Shown here: one piece after another, positions 8,880 to 18,065 of the stretch | Layout: each line of letters starts with the position of its first letter | Numbering within the stretch: the stretch's first letter is position 1 | Assembly: GCA_964567485.1 (NCBI GenBank) | Contig: CAZMMX010000021.1 | Coordinates: 1-47,254 of the forward strand | Source of the DNA: UBA1413 sp964567485 | GTDB taxonomy: Bacteria; Bacteroidota; Bacteroidia; Bacteroidales; Prolixibacteraceae | Reading direction: 5' to 3' | Length of the DNA: 47,254 nucleotides | Made by a program: the position numbers and the translations under genes | The notes under the pieces: generated by a model | Database searches by the model: none | Seen by the model: the letters and a program-made list of their open reading frames with translations, nothing else | What the model was told of the DNA's origin: nothing

Positions 8880-11063
8880 ATGGAGCCTAAAGATCTGAAA
8901 AACTCTGAAGAGTTAAAAGTTACGTCCAGTAACGATGCTGAATTATCTGACCAGATGCAGCATGAAGCTGCCGATGCCACCGAAGTGACCGCCGGAGCTG
9001 CTGAACCCGCTGAACCCGCTGAATCTGTTGAGGAAGCGGTGGCGGAAGTTGCTGAACCCGCTGAACCCGTAGCGGAAGTAGTGGAAGAGGCCGTTGCCGA
9101 AGCCGCNNNNNNNNNNNNNNNNNNNNNNNNNNNNNNNNNNNNNNNNNNNNNNNNNNNNNNNNNNNNNNNNNNNNNNNNNNNNNNNNNNNNNNNNNNNNNN
9201 NNNNNNGCGGAAGTGGGGGAAGAGGCCGTTGCCGCAGCTCTTCCCGAAGAAGAGAAGAGTGCCAACTCCGAAGACGAAGCAGGCACCGGAGAGGAAAACG
9301 AAGAAGAGGAGTACGCCTCTGTGGACCAGCCGGTTGCCGATGATTATAAAGACATGACGCAGGTAGAGCTTCTCAACCTGTTACGTGATGTGGTGGAAAG
9401 CGAAAGTGAGACGCCGGTGCATAATGCCGACATCATCATTGTCGTATACTACCGGAAATTAAAAGAAGCCGCCGACGCCCACAAACGCCAGTTCCTCGAA
9501 GAGGGGGGAGACCCCGCCGAATATGTGGCCGAGGAAGACCCCTATGGTGCAGAAGTGAAAGAACTGGTCAGAAAACACCGGCAGAAACGCTTCGAACAGG
9601 GTAAAAAACTCGACGCCGAGAAGGATATCAATCTTCGGCGGAAATATGAAATCATCGAGGAGATCAAAGCTCTCCTGAACAAAGAAGAGTCGATCAACCG
9701 CACCTTCCAGGAGTTTCGTGAACTTCAGAAGAAGTGGTATGAGATAGGGCAGGTGCCCCAGGCTAAGATGAAGGATCTTTGGGATACCTACCATTTCCAT
9801 GTAGAGAATTTCTACGATTATATCAAGATCAACAAGGAACTCCGCGATCTGGACCTGAAGAAGAACTTTGAAGCCAAGATCGAAATTTGTGAAAAAGCCG
9901 AGGAGCTGCTGGTGGAACCGTCGGTGATCAAGGCCTTCAATACCCTTCAGAAACTCCACGAAGAGTGGCGTGAAACGGGACCCGTACCTTCTGACAAGAA
10001 AGACGACATTTGGGAGCGCTTCAAGGCTGCCACTTCGAAGATCAACCTGAAACACCAGGACTATTTCGAAAAGAGGAAACTCGACCAGAAGAAGAATTAC
10101 GACGCCAAGATTGCCCTGTGTGAAAAAGCCGAGGAAATCGCTGAAGCCACTCCCGACAACCATCGCGATTGGGATGAGAAGTCCAGGGAGCTGGTAGAGT
10201 TACAGAAGGTATGGAAGACCATCGGTTTTGCCCCGAAACGCGATAATAACAAGGTCTATGAGCGTTTCCGGAGTGCTTGTGACAAGTTTTTCGTTAACAA
10301 GAGGGAGTTTTATTCCCGCAATAAGGATATTCAGCAGGTCAACCTGCAGATGAAGATCGATCTTTGTCTCGAGGCCGAGACCCTCAAGGACAGTAGCGAC
10401 TGGAAGAAGGCCACCCAGCAGTTCATCGACATCCAGAAGAGGTGGAAGGAAATAGGGCCCATTCCGCGGAAGAGTTCCGATGCCGTGTGGAAGCGCTTCA
10501 GGGCAGCCTGCGACTATTTCTTTGAGAAGAAGTCGCTTCATTTCAGTGACATCGACGGAGAGCAGGTTGAGAACCTGAAACTGAAGGAACAGCTGATTGA
10601 GGAGGTGGAGAATTTCCAGGCAGGGGGAGATCCTTCGGCTTCGCTGAAGATCCTCAGGGATTTCCAGCGGCGGTGGACCGAAATCGGACACGTACCCATC
10701 AGGAACAAGGAGGTTATACAGCGTCGATTCCGCGAAGCCATCGATAAACATTTCGACGATCTGAACATCGACAACTCCAACCGGAATACCTTCAATTTCA
10801 GGAATAAGATCGAGTCGTTGACCGACAACGCCCGTGGACTCTCCAAGGTGCGTTCCGAGAGGGAGAAATATATGATCAAGCTCAAACAGCTGGAGACCGA
10901 CCTGACCCTTCTCGATAATAACATCGGGTTCTTTGCCAATTCCAAGAATGCCCAGGCCCTGATCGCCGATGTCAACCAGAAAATCCAGGATACCCGGGAA
11001 AAGATCGAACAGCTGAAGGCAAAAATAAGAATCATCGACGACCTCGATAAATCAGAATATTAA
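8880..11063 (+). CDS. DUF349 repeat protein, sequence interrupted by an assembly gap
   Basis: A cytoplasmic-looking protein of about 727 residues if the gap size is right. Residues 1-130 are a low-complexity acidic region of Ala, Glu, Pro and Val repeats, part of which is hidden by the N run. Five DUF349 helical repeats follow, each with a W-x-x-(I/T)G-x-(V/I/A)P core, at about residues 281, 358, 440, 517 and 594 (for example LQKKWYEIGQVP and IQKRWKEIGPIP). The C-terminal 65 residues look like a coiled coil. The function of DUF349 proteins is not known to me. The gene ends 2 nt before pyrG, so the two are almost certainly co-transcribed. The frame stays open on both sides of the gap. Confidence 0.85.
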   Translation: MEPKDLKNSEELKVTSSNDAELSDQMQHEAADATEVTAGAAEPAEPAESVEEAVAEVAEPAEPVAEVVEEAVAEAXXXXXXXXXXXXXXXXXXXXXXXXXXXXXXXXXXAEVGEEAVAAALPEEEKSANSEDEAGTGEENEEEEYASVDQPVADDYKDMTQVELLNLLRDVVESESETPVHNADIIIVVYYRKLKEAADAHKRQFLEEGGDPAEYVAEEDPYGAEVKELVRKHRQKRFEQGKKLDAEKDINLRRKYEIIEEIKALLNKEESINRTFQEFRELQKKWYEIGQVPQAKMKDLWDTYHFHVENFYDYIKINKELRDLDLKKNFEAKIEICEKAEELLVEPSVIKAFNTLQKLHEEWRETGPVPSDKKDDIWERFKAATSKINLKHQDYFEKRKLDQKKNYDAKIALCEKAEEIAEATPDNHRDWDEKSRELVELQKVWKTIGFAPKRDNNKVYERFRSACDKFFVNKREFYSRNKDIQQVNLQMKIDLCLEAETLKDSSDWKKATQQFIDIQKRWKEIGPIPRKSSDAVWKRFRAACDYFFEKKSLHFSDIDGEQVENLKLKEQLIEEVENFQAGGDPSASLKILRDFQRRWTEIGHVPIRNKEVIQRRFREAIDKHFDDLNIDNSNRNTFNFRNKIESLTDNARGLSKVRSEREKYMIKLKQLETDLTLLDNNIGFFANSKNAQALIADVNQKIQDTREKIEQLKAKIRIIDDLDKSEY
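9107..9206. other. Assembly gap (100 N)
   Basis: Exactly 100 undetermined bases. Near-identical copies of a GCGGAAGT...GAGGCCGTTGCCG segment flank it on both sides, so the assembler probably broke at a tandem repeat coding for Ala/Glu-rich sequence. The true length is unknown. Confidence 0.99.
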
Positions 11064-11065
11064 AA

Positions 11066-12667
11066 GTGTCAGACTGTCGTTATATTTTTGTGACGGGAGG
11101 GGTGACCTCCTCCCTGGGGAAAGGCATATTGGCTTCGTCACTGGCCAAGCTCCTGCAGTCACGCGGGTATGCTGTAGCCCTGCAGAAACTGGATCCTTAC
11201 ATCAACGTAGATCCGGGGACCCTAAATCCCTACGAACACGGGGAGTGTTATGTGACGGAAGACGGTGCCGAGACCGATCTTGACCTGGGCCACTACGAGC
11301 GGTTTCTGAACATCCCCACCTCTCAGGCCAACAATGTGACGACAGGGAAGATATACCAGACGGTAATCAGCAAGGAGCGGCATGGTGATTATCTGGGAAA
11401 AACCGTGCAGATCATCCCCCATATCACCGATGAGATCAAGCGAAGGATCAAAATCCTGGGATCCAAAGGGAAGTATGACATTGTCATCACCGAGATCGGG
11501 GGTACGGTGGGCGACATCGAGTCGCTGCCCTACATCGAGTCGGTGCGTCAGCTGAAATGGGAGATGGGGAGTAAGGCCATGGTGATTCATCTGACCCTGG
11601 TGCCCTACCTCTCAGCCACGGGAGAGCTGAAGACCAAGCCCACGCAGCATTCGGTGAAGCAGCTTCTGGAGAATGGGGTGCAGCCCGATGTGCTGGTGTT
11701 GCGCACCGAGCATCATATCGACCAGCAGATTCGTGCCAAGGTGGCCCTGTTCACCAATGTTTCGATCGATGCCGTGGTGCAGTCGGTCGATGTTCCGACC
11801 ATCTACGAAGTGCCCATGCGTATGCTCGAGGAGAAACTCGACATCACGGTCCTCCGAAAGCTCGACCTGGCAGTCAGGGAACCCTCTGACCTGGAAGAGT
11901 GGAAGGCTTTCCTTCACCGGATGAAGAATCCGGAACACGTCGTGGAGATTGCCCTGGTAGGTAAATATGTGGAACTCCACGATGCCTACAAGTCGATCAG
12001 CGAGGCCCTGGTCCACGCCGGTGCGGCCAACAACACACGGGTGCAAATCCGCTGGGTGCACTCCGAAAGTCTCAATGAGACCAACATCGAGAAGAAGCTG
12101 AAGAACGCCGGAGGTATTCTGGTGGCTCCCGGTTTCGGCCACCGGGGAATCAAAGGGAAAATCCTGGCTGCCCGCTATGCCCGGGAAAACAATATCCCCT
12201 ATTTCGGGATTTGTCTGGGTATGCAGATTGCCGTCATTGAGTTTGCCAGGAATGTTCTGCATCTCGACGACGCCGATTCCACGGAAATAAACCCCGGAAC
12301 GCCCTTTCCGGTGATCGACTTGATGGAACAGCAGAAGGAGGTGACCGATTTCGGGGGAACCATGCGGCTGGGAGCCTACGACTGCCGGCTGATATCCAAA
12401 CGTTCGAAGGTCTTTGAGGCCTATAATAAACTGACCATCAGGGAACGCCACCGCCATCGTTTCGAGTTCAACAATGCCTACCTGGCACAGTTTGAAAAGG
12501 CAGGCATGAAAGCCGTGGGCTTCAACCCCGACACCGACCTGGTGGAAATCGTAGAAATCCCCGACCACCGCTGGTTTGTCGGCGTTCAGTTCCACCCCGA
12601 ATACCGGAGTACCGTCCTCAACCCGCACCCTCTGTTTGTAAGTTTTATCAGAAACGTATTAGCGTAA
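11066..12667 (+). CDS. pyrG: CTP synthase
   Basis: The 533-residue CTP synthase makes CTP from UTP with ATP and glutamine. The N-terminal synthetase domain begins YIFVTGGVTSSLGKG, with EIGGTVGDIES further on. The C-terminal class I glutamine amidotransferase domain carries Cys383 in GICLGMQ and His510/Glu512 in FHPEY. The length is that of the family. The start is a GTG two bases after the DUF349 stop; no better ATG exists upstream of the conserved N-terminus. The yidC gene follows after 6 nt, so DUF349, pyrG and yidC form one transcription unit. Confidence 0.97.
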   Translation: MSDCRYIFVTGGVTSSLGKGILASSLAKLLQSRGYAVALQKLDPYINVDPGTLNPYEHGECYVTEDGAETDLDLGHYERFLNIPTSQANNVTTGKIYQTVISKERHGDYLGKTVQIIPHITDEIKRRIKILGSKGKYDIVITEIGGTVGDIESLPYIESVRQLKWEMGSKAMVIHLTLVPYLSATGELKTKPTQHSVKQLLENGVQPDVLVLRTEHHIDQQIRAKVALFTNVSIDAVVQSVDVPTIYEVPMRMLEEKLDITVLRKLDLAVREPSDLEEWKAFLHRMKNPEHVVEIALVGKYVELHDAYKSISEALVHAGAANNTRVQIRWVHSESLNETNIEKKLKNAGGILVAPGFGHRGIKGKILAARYARENNIPYFGICLGMQIAVIEFARNVLHLDDADSTEINPGTPFPVIDLMEQQKEVTDFGGTMRLGAYDCRLISKRSKVFEAYNKLTIRERHRHRFEFNNAYLAQFEKAGMKAVGFNPDTDLVEIVEIPDHRWFVGVQFHPEYRSTVLNPHPLFVSFIRNVLA

Positions 12668-12673
12668 TCTTAT

Positions 12674-14644
12674 ATGGATAAGAATTCAATTATTGGGATC
12701 ATTTTGATCTTCATAGTCCTTGTCGTTTTTTCCGTCATCAACAAGCCTTCGAAGGAGCAGGTCGAGAAAATGCGGGCGCGTCAGGACTCCATTCAGAAGG
12801 TGGAAGCAGCCAGACAGCTGGCGGCGGAACAGCAGCAAGCCCTGATGCCCACCAGTGAGGAGCTGATCGCTGATTCCCTGCAGGCTGAGCAGTCCCTGCG
12901 CTTACAGGCCGACCAGCTTGGCAATTTCGCAGCCTTCGCCACCGGAGAAGAACAGCTTTATACCCTTGAAAATAACCTCGTCAGGATTACCCTGTCGAAC
13001 AAGGGAGGTCGCATCACCTCGGTAGAACTCAAAGAATACAAAACCCACGATGGTAAACCGCTGATCCTTTTCGAGGGCGACAACACCAAGTTCGCCTTTA
13101 ACTTTTTCTCGCAGAACCGGAATATCCAAACCGACCAGCTCTTTTATACCACCAGTTCGTCGCCCTCGGTGACCATCACGGGACCGGAACTTCGCACCGG
13201 CGACAAAGGAGATGAGAAATACAATACGGAGAACCCGGGAAAGAGCGATTCCATCGTTTTCAGGCTTGAGGTGCAGCCGGGTGTTTATATCGAGCAGGCT
13301 TACTCCCTGAGCTACAATACTTACATGGCTGGCTTCAATGTCAGGATGAAGGGCATGAACAACCTGGTGGCGGCCAACCAGCCCTACCTCAATTTCCTCT
13401 GGAGTTTTGACGTTCCCCGCCAGGAAGTGAAATCACAGTACGGCGAAGACCGCTATACCAATATTTATTACAAGTACTTCGAAGATGAGGTGGACAAGCT
13501 GAACGCCAACAAGTCGGACGAGGAGAACCTGACGACCCGGACCAAGTGGATCGGTATGAAACAGCTCTTCTTTACCTCGACCATCATCGCCGGCGATGCT
13601 TTTCCCCTGGCACAGGTGCGCAGTACCCGCATGGGTGACGATGCGAAATACCTGGCCAACTTCTCCGCGGCTATTTCCCTGCCCTGGGATGGAAAGCCCT
13701 CGGAAGAGTTCGGCATGCAGTTTTATTTCGGCCCCAACCATTTCCATACCCTCAGGCAGTATAAGATAGACCTCGAAAGCCAGGTCAACCTGGGGTATTC
13801 CATCGTCAGGCCGGTGAACCGATACCTGATCATCCCGGTGTTCAATTTCCTGCGGAATTACATCGGCAACATGGGGATCGTCATCTTGCTGCTGACCGTC
13901 TTTATCAAGCTCATCCTCTTCCCCTTCACCTATAAGTCTTACATCTCACAGGCCAAGATGAGGGTGCTGAAACCCGAAATGGATGAGATCAACGAGAAAT
14001 TCGGCAGTGACAAGCCGATGGAGAAACAGCAGGCCACCATGGCGCTTTACAAAAAAGCCGGGGTCAATCCCATGGGCGGATGCCTGCCTATGTTGTTGCA
14101 GATGCCCATCCTGATCGCCATGTTCTTTTTCTTCCCGACGTCGATAGAACTGAGGCAACAGGGATTCCTCTGGGCCACTGACCTGTCGACCTACGACTCG
14201 ATCCTCAACCTGCCCTTCAATATTCCGTTTTATGGCGACCATGTGAGCCTCTGGTGTCTGCTGATGACCATCACCACCATTATCTCCACGCATCTCAACT
14301 CACAGGCCACGGCTGGAAATACCATGCCCGGCATGAAAACCATGATGTACATGATGCCCGTCATGTTCCTTTTTATCCTGAACAGCTACTCCTCAGGACT
14401 GAGTTACTACTACTTTCTGGCCAACGTGATCACCATCGGGCAGACTTACATTGTCAGGGGAATGGTCGATGAGGAGAAGATCAGGGCACAACTGCTCTCG
14501 AATAAGAAGAAGACGGTGACCAAATCGAAGTTCCAGCAGCGTTTGGAGCAGGTTGCCAAGGAGCGGGGTATTCAGCTGAATCAGCCCCAGAAACCGCAAG
14601 CGTCGAAACCGCCGGTGACGAAGACCCTCAACAGGAAGAAATAA
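12674..14644 (+). CDS. yidC: Membrane protein insertase YidC
   Basis: A 656-residue YidC/Oxa1-type insertase for inner membrane proteins. It has an N-terminal membrane anchor (SIIGIILIFIVLVVFSVI), a large periplasmic beta-sandwich domain (about 90-360), and from about residue 390 the conserved five-helix core, including the cytoplasmic hairpin KMRVLKPEMDEINEKFG and GVNPMGGCLPMLLQMPILIAM. The C-terminus is Lys/Arg-rich, as expected for ribosome contact. Last gene of the DUF349-pyrG-yidC unit; a weak hairpin (CCGGGTG near 14646 with CGCCCGG near 14680) follows the stop. Confidence 0.96.
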   Translation: MDKNSIIGIILIFIVLVVFSVINKPSKEQVEKMRARQDSIQKVEAARQLAAEQQQALMPTSEELIADSLQAEQSLRLQADQLGNFAAFATGEEQLYTLENNLVRITLSNKGGRITSVELKEYKTHDGKPLILFEGDNTKFAFNFFSQNRNIQTDQLFYTTSSSPSVTITGPELRTGDKGDEKYNTENPGKSDSIVFRLEVQPGVYIEQAYSLSYNTYMAGFNVRMKGMNNLVAANQPYLNFLWSFDVPRQEVKSQYGEDRYTNIYYKYFEDEVDKLNANKSDEENLTTRTKWIGMKQLFFTSTIIAGDAFPLAQVRSTRMGDDAKYLANFSAAISLPWDGKPSEEFGMQFYFGPNHFHTLRQYKIDLESQVNLGYSIVRPVNRYLIIPVFNFLRNYIGNMGIVILLLTVFIKLILFPFTYKSYISQAKMRVLKPEMDEINEKFGSDKPMEKQQATMALYKKAGVNPMGGCLPMLLQMPILIAMFFFFPTSIELRQQGFLWATDLSTYDSILNLPFNIPFYGDHVSLWCLLMTITTIISTHLNSQATAGNTMPGMKTMMYMMPVMFLFILNSYSSGLSYYYFLANVITIGQTYIVRGMVDEEKIRAQLLSNKKKTVTKSKFQQRLEQVAKERGIQLNQPQKPQASKPPVTKTLNRKK

Positions 14645-14776
14645 CCGGGTGGGGGAATTTTAAAAAGGCAGGTCCATACGCCCGGAAGCTTCTTCTCTCA
14701 GGTGATCTTTTTTTGATGGGCTATTAAACTATTGCAAAATCAGGGAGTCAAACCCAAAACTTAAAAAACGGATATA

Positions 14777-14885
14777 CAGATGAAATATCCATGCACCCAT
14801 TAAGCATCGGCTGCGATGAATAACCACATGGATTTACATCTGTTTCACGGAATGGTCCACTACAACTTAATGCTTTAAACAGATG
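14777..14885 (+). promoter_or_regulatory. Repeated leader element, copy A (upstream of the small lipoprotein)
   Basis: One of three copies of a conserved leader in this window. It contains ATGAAATATCCATGC, then TAACCACA, then ATCTGTTTC, and ends in AAACAG directly before the start ATG at 14883; ATGAAATATCC begins 103 nt before the start codon. The arm CAGATGAAATATCCATG (14777-14793) can fold onto CATGGATTTACATCTG (14827-14842) with small bulges. Alternatively CATCTGTTT (14838-14846) is perfectly complementary to AAACAGATG (14877-14885), which contains the start codon. See copies at 26100 and 39871. Confidence 0.6.
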
Positions 14886-15371
14886 AAACGAATCGGATTA
14901 TTATGTTTAGGTTTCGTGCTGGCGATCACCACCAGTTGCGGACAGGGGGGCAAAAAACAGGCCCAGAGTGCAGCGCCGGCAGATCAGGCTCCGGCAGTTC
15001 AGGATCCTCAGCGTGGTCCCGGAGGCCCCGGCGGACGGATGCAGTTCAATCCCGAGGAGATGGCCAAATTTCAGACCGAACAGATTGCTGAGTACGTGGC
15101 CTTCACCGAAGGCCAGGAAGCCAAGGTCACCGAGATCAATCTGAAATATGCCGGCAAGATGCGTGAGATGCGCGGGGAACCGGGGAGTTTCAGGGATATG
15201 AGTGACAAACAGCGTGAGGAATTCCGTGCGAAAATGGACGAGATGAATGCCGAAAAAGACAAGGAACTGAAGGCTCTGTTCACCGAAGAGCAATACAAAC
15301 AGTACGAAGTCTATAAGGAAGAGATGGCGAAGATGCGCCGCGAGCGTATGATGCAGGGTGGCCGTCCCTAA
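14883..15371 (+). CDS. Small Spy-like lipoprotein, function unknown
   Basis: A 162-residue protein with a lipoprotein signal (MKRIGLLCLGFVLAITTSCG, lipobox Cys19), a Pro/Gly/Gln-rich linker, and a helical charged domain with FTEGQEAKVTEINLKY and ALFTEEQYKQYEVY motifs. The pattern of paired helices with an L-T/F-T-x-E-Q-x-x-x-Y signature recalls Spy/CpxP-type and DUF4890 proteins of Bacteroidota, which are envelope stress or chaperone-like. That assignment is by resemblance only. The gene is preceded by leader copy A and followed by a strong bidirectional terminator, so it is probably a separate transcript from yidC. Confidence 0.75.
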   Translation: MKRIGLLCLGFVLAITTSCGQGGKKQAQSAAPADQAPAVQDPQRGPGGPGGRMQFNPEEMAKFQTEQIAEYVAFTEGQEAKVTEINLKYAGKMREMRGEPGSFRDMSDKQREEFRAKMDEMNAEKDKELKALFTEEQYKQYEVYKEEMAKMRRERMMQGGRP

Positions 15372-15410
15372 CGGATGACGCACGCCCCCGGAATGGCCGG
15401 GGAGATAAAA

Positions 15411-15450
15411 AAAGAGAGGGTTTCCGGCGATCTGCGGAAGCCCTCTCTTT
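15411..15450. terminator. Strong bidirectional terminator
   Basis: A stem of 16 pairs (AAAGAGAGGGTTTCCG with CGGAAGCCCTCTCTTT, one G-U pair) with an 8-nt loop lies between the convergent lipoprotein and ribH genes. A run of A precedes it and T-rich sequence follows, so it can serve both strands. The remaining 120 bp to ribH shows nothing recognisable. Confidence 0.85.
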
Positions 15451-15574
15451 CATTTCCCGATAAGGGATTTATAGCTTCTGGTTACCGGGGTCATATTCCG
15501 GGTTACTGGGTATTTCTTTCGGGGAAGGGAGTTATCCCCGCATGAGGAGAGGTGCTCTTCTTCGCCTTTTGGGG

Positions 15575-16057
15575 TCAGAGGTTGTTCTTCAATCCTACCA
15601 TTTTGATGGCGGTGATGGCGGCTTCGGTGCCTTTGTTGCCCAGCCGGCCACCGGCACGGTCAAGGGCCTGCTGTTGGTTTTCGGTGGTGAGGATTCCGAA
15701 GATAAAGGGGAGGTTAAATTTCAGGTTAAGCTCCATGGTGCCCTGGGTCACCCCCTGACAGATGAAGTCGAAATGGCGGGTTTCCCCCTGGATGACGCAT
15801 CCCAGGAGAATGACGGCGTCGAACCTGCCGGTGCGGCCCAGCATCTGTCCCGCCAGGGGAAGTTCGAAACTCCCCGGCACATGAACGGTCTCGATATCCT
15901 GTTCCGCCACGCCATGAGAGATGAGCGTTTCCACGGCGCCCCGGAGGAGGGCCTCCGTGATTTCCGGGTTCCACTCGGCAACGGCAATGCCGAAACGCAT
16001 GCCTTCAACGGAAGGAAGGGCACTTCCGCGGATTTCTGAAAGATTTGTTGTGGCCAT
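15575..16057 (-). CDS. ribH: 6,7-dimethyl-8-ribityllumazine synthase
   Basis: Penultimate enzyme of riboflavin synthesis; condenses 5-amino-6-ribitylaminouracil with dihydroxybutanone phosphate. The 160-residue protein has FGIAVAEWN, HVPGSFELPLA and the active-site stretch GCVIQGETRHFDF with the catalytic His at position 95, then NKGTEAA near the C-terminus. I start it at the ATG at 16057 (MATTNLSE); the longer frame from 16081 would run back through the terminator of the upstream gene. It follows the TPR gene with that terminator in between. Confidence 0.95.
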   Translation of the reverse strand: MATTNLSEIRGSALPSVEGMRFGIAVAEWNPEITEALLRGAVETLISHGVAEQDIETVHVPGSFELPLAGQMLGRTGRFDAVILLGCVIQGETRHFDFICQGVTQGTMELNLKFNLPFIFGILTTENQQQALDRAGGRLGNKGTEAAITAIKMVGLKNNL

Positions 16058-16062
16058 AGGAG

Positions 16063-16089
16063 AAAAAAAAACCTCCCCCAAGGGGGAGG
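16063..16089 (-). terminator. Terminator between the TPR gene and ribH
   Basis: On the minus strand an 8-bp perfect stem (CCTCCCCC with GGGGGAGG, 2-nt loop) is followed by nine T. It lies 26 nt after the TPR stop codon and only 6 nt before the ribH start codon. Confidence 0.85.
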
Positions 16090-16114
16090 AGATTATATTT
16101 TAAACAGGAATAGT

Positions 16115-16798
16115 TTACTTCTTAGCGCCGGCCCGGGCGATGTATTTGTCGATCATGCGGCCTTCATTGGTTTCGGCATATTTGCTCTTGATCTGCTCAT
16201 AGTGCTTCAGGGCTTTTTCCGGCTGGTCCATGCTCTCGAGAAGCGTGCCTGCTTTCATGAGGTAGACGGGCGTGGTCAGGTCATTCTCCGACATGGAGGC
16301 GGCTTTTTCATACTGTTTCAGGGCATGATCCCTTTCCCCCAGTTCGAGGTAGGCATCGCCGATGGCTCCCTGTGCGGCAGGCCCCAGCAGAACATCCTTG
16401 GTTTTGAAACGGCTGAGGTAGTCGACAGCCTCGTTAAACTGCCCCATGTGCAGGTAAGAGAGACCGGCATAATAACGGGCCAGCTTGGCCTGCTTCGTAA
16501 TTCCGTATTCATCAATGATGTCGAGGAATCCCAGATAGTTGCCGTCGCCATTCAGGGCCAGGTTGAAAGAGTCCTTCTCGAAATAATTCTCAGCCATGAA
16601 CATCTGGGCCTGGGCTTCTTTCTCGCGCGGACCGACATACAAACGGGTGATTCCCAAATAACCCACCACGATGAGCACAATGGCCCCGACGACAATAAAA
16701 ATCTTGTTCTGGTGGTCTTCGATGAACTGTTCCGTTTTGGTCAGTGCGCTTTCAATATCTTGCAGGTTATCATGCTGCTGCGTTTTCTTGCTTGCCAT
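16115..16798 (-). CDS. Tetratricopeptide repeat protein with one membrane anchor
   Basis: A 227-residue protein with a polar N-terminus, a single membrane segment at about residues 34-52 (IFIVVGAIVLIVVGYLGI) and four or so TPR-like helical pairs after it (for example YYAGLSYLHMGQFNEAVDYL, GDAYLELGERDHALKQYEKA and PEKALKHYEQIKSKY). It probably holds a periplasmic or outer-leaf TPR scaffold against the inner membrane, resembling YfgM-like proteins. No catalytic motif is seen. A -7 box (TATTTTTG) lies 27-34 nt upstream and a terminator follows. Confidence 0.8.
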   Translation of the reverse strand: MASKKTQQHDNLQDIESALTKTEQFIEDHQNKIFIVVGAIVLIVVGYLGITRLYVGPREKEAQAQMFMAENYFEKDSFNLALNGDGNYLGFLDIIDEYGITKQAKLARYYAGLSYLHMGQFNEAVDYLSRFKTKDVLLGPAAQGAIGDAYLELGERDHALKQYEKAASMSENDLTTPVYLMKAGTLLESMDQPEKALKHYEQIKSKYAETNEGRMIDKYIARAGAKK

Positions 16799-16824
16799 TT
16801 CTTAATGATTCATAAATTGTGCCG

Positions 16825-16832
16825 CAAAAATA
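16825..16832 (-). promoter_or_regulatory. -7 box (TATTTTTG) of the TPR gene
   Basis: Exact TAnnTTTG match on the minus strand, 27 nt upstream of the TPR start codon. Confidence 0.5.
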
Positions 16833-16929
16833 GTATTTTTTCCAAATCCCGAGGGAAGGAAACGCCACTATTTTCAGGATTATTCAACAACCCTCCGTTA
16901 ATATCGTCCCGGAATTTCCCTTTTTCCAT

Positions 16930-16937
16930 TAGATTTG
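16930..16937 (+). promoter_or_regulatory. -7 box (TAGATTTG) of recF
   Basis: Exact TAnnTTTG match ending 21 nt before the recF ATG, which implies a very short leader. No matching -33 TTG was found. Confidence 0.5.
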
Positions 16938-16958
16938 TGGTGTTAACAGTAAGGTGAC

Positions 16959-18065
16959 ATGTATCTGCGGACACTTTCGGTGGTTCAGTTCAAGAATATC
17001 AGGGATGCGGTGGTGGAGTTTTCCCCGCGGCTCAACGCCTTCATTGGGAACAATGGTGCCGGGAAGACCAATTTTCTGGACGCCCTCTATTCGCTCTCTT
17101 TTTCCAAGAGTTTCTTCAATCCCTCTGACCAGATGAGTGTCACCCATGGTGAGGGATGGTTTATGCTTCAGGGGAAATATTCAAATGTGACGGGTGAGGA
17201 GACGGTGGTGTATGCATACAAAAACGGCCAGAAGAAGCAGCTCAAGCGCAATGGAAAGCTCTACCGCAGGATGGCCGACCACATTGGGCTTTTCCCCCTG
17301 GTGATGGTGTCGCCTTCCGATTCCAGTCTTATCGTGGGGGGCAGCGACGAACGGCGCAAGTTTCTCGATGGCGTGGTGGCGCAGTACAACCCTGCCTATC
17401 TCGACGACCTGCTGAGGTACAACCGCGTGCTGCTGCAGCGCAACACCCTGCTGAAGCAGATGGCCTCGGGAGAAGCGGTAGGCGCCGCGATGCTCGACGT
17501 CTACGATGGCGAGCTGGTCAGGGCAGGCACCAACCTCCACCATCTGCGCAGGGAGTTCATAAAGGAACTCAGACCGGTTTTCCAGGAGTTCTACACCACC
17601 ATTTCCGGGGGAAGCGAAGAGGTGGGACTCCATTACCAGTCAGACCTGAACAGCCACGATTTTGAGAAGCTTCTGCAGGAGAACCTCCCGGCCGACAGGG
17701 CGGCACAATTCACCACAGTGGGGATTCATAAGGACGACCTGCAACTGTCACTGGGGGGGTACTCCCTGAAGAAGACAGGATCGCAGGGCCAGCAAAAGAC
17801 GTACCTGGTGGCGCTGAAACTGGCGCAGTTCGAATTTATCAGACAGAGGTCGGGGATCATCCCCCTGTTGCTCCTCGACGATATCTTCGACAAACTCGAC
17901 CGCGACAGGGTGGAGCAGATCGTCACCATGGCCGCGGGCGACCGCTTCGGACAAATCTTCATCACCGATACCAACCGCGATCATCTCGACGCAATATTGC
18001 ACCGGGTAACTCCCGATTACCGCATTTTCATGGTGGACCAGGGTAAAGTGGAGGTCATCAGATGA
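16959..18065 (+). CDS. recF: DNA replication and repair protein RecF
   Basis: A 368-residue SMC-like ATPase that helps load RecA at gaps. It opens with LRTLSVVQFKNIRDAVVEF and the Walker A loop GNNGAGKT at residues 30-37. The RecF-type signature TVGIHKDDLQLSL and SQGQQKTYLVALKLAQ come in the C-terminal half, with Walker B PLLLLDDIFDKLD. The length and start are typical. The last four bases overlap the DUF721 gene (ATGA), so the two are translationally coupled, a neighbourhood often seen in Bacteroidota. Confidence 0.96.
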   Translation: MYLRTLSVVQFKNIRDAVVEFSPRLNAFIGNNGAGKTNFLDALYSLSFSKSFFNPSDQMSVTHGEGWFMLQGKYSNVTGEETVVYAYKNGQKKQLKRNGKLYRRMADHIGLFPLVMVSPSDSSLIVGGSDERRKFLDGVVAQYNPAYLDDLLRYNRVLLQRNTLLKQMASGEAVGAAMLDVYDGELVRAGTNLHHLRREFIKELRPVFQEFYTTISGGSEEVGLHYQSDLNSHDFEKLLQENLPADRAAQFTTVGIHKDDLQLSLGGYSLKKTGSQGQQKTYLVALKLAQFEFIRQRSGIIPLLLLDDIFDKLDRDRVEQIVTMAAGDRFGQIFITDTNRDHLDAILHRVTPDYRIFMVDQGKVEVIR

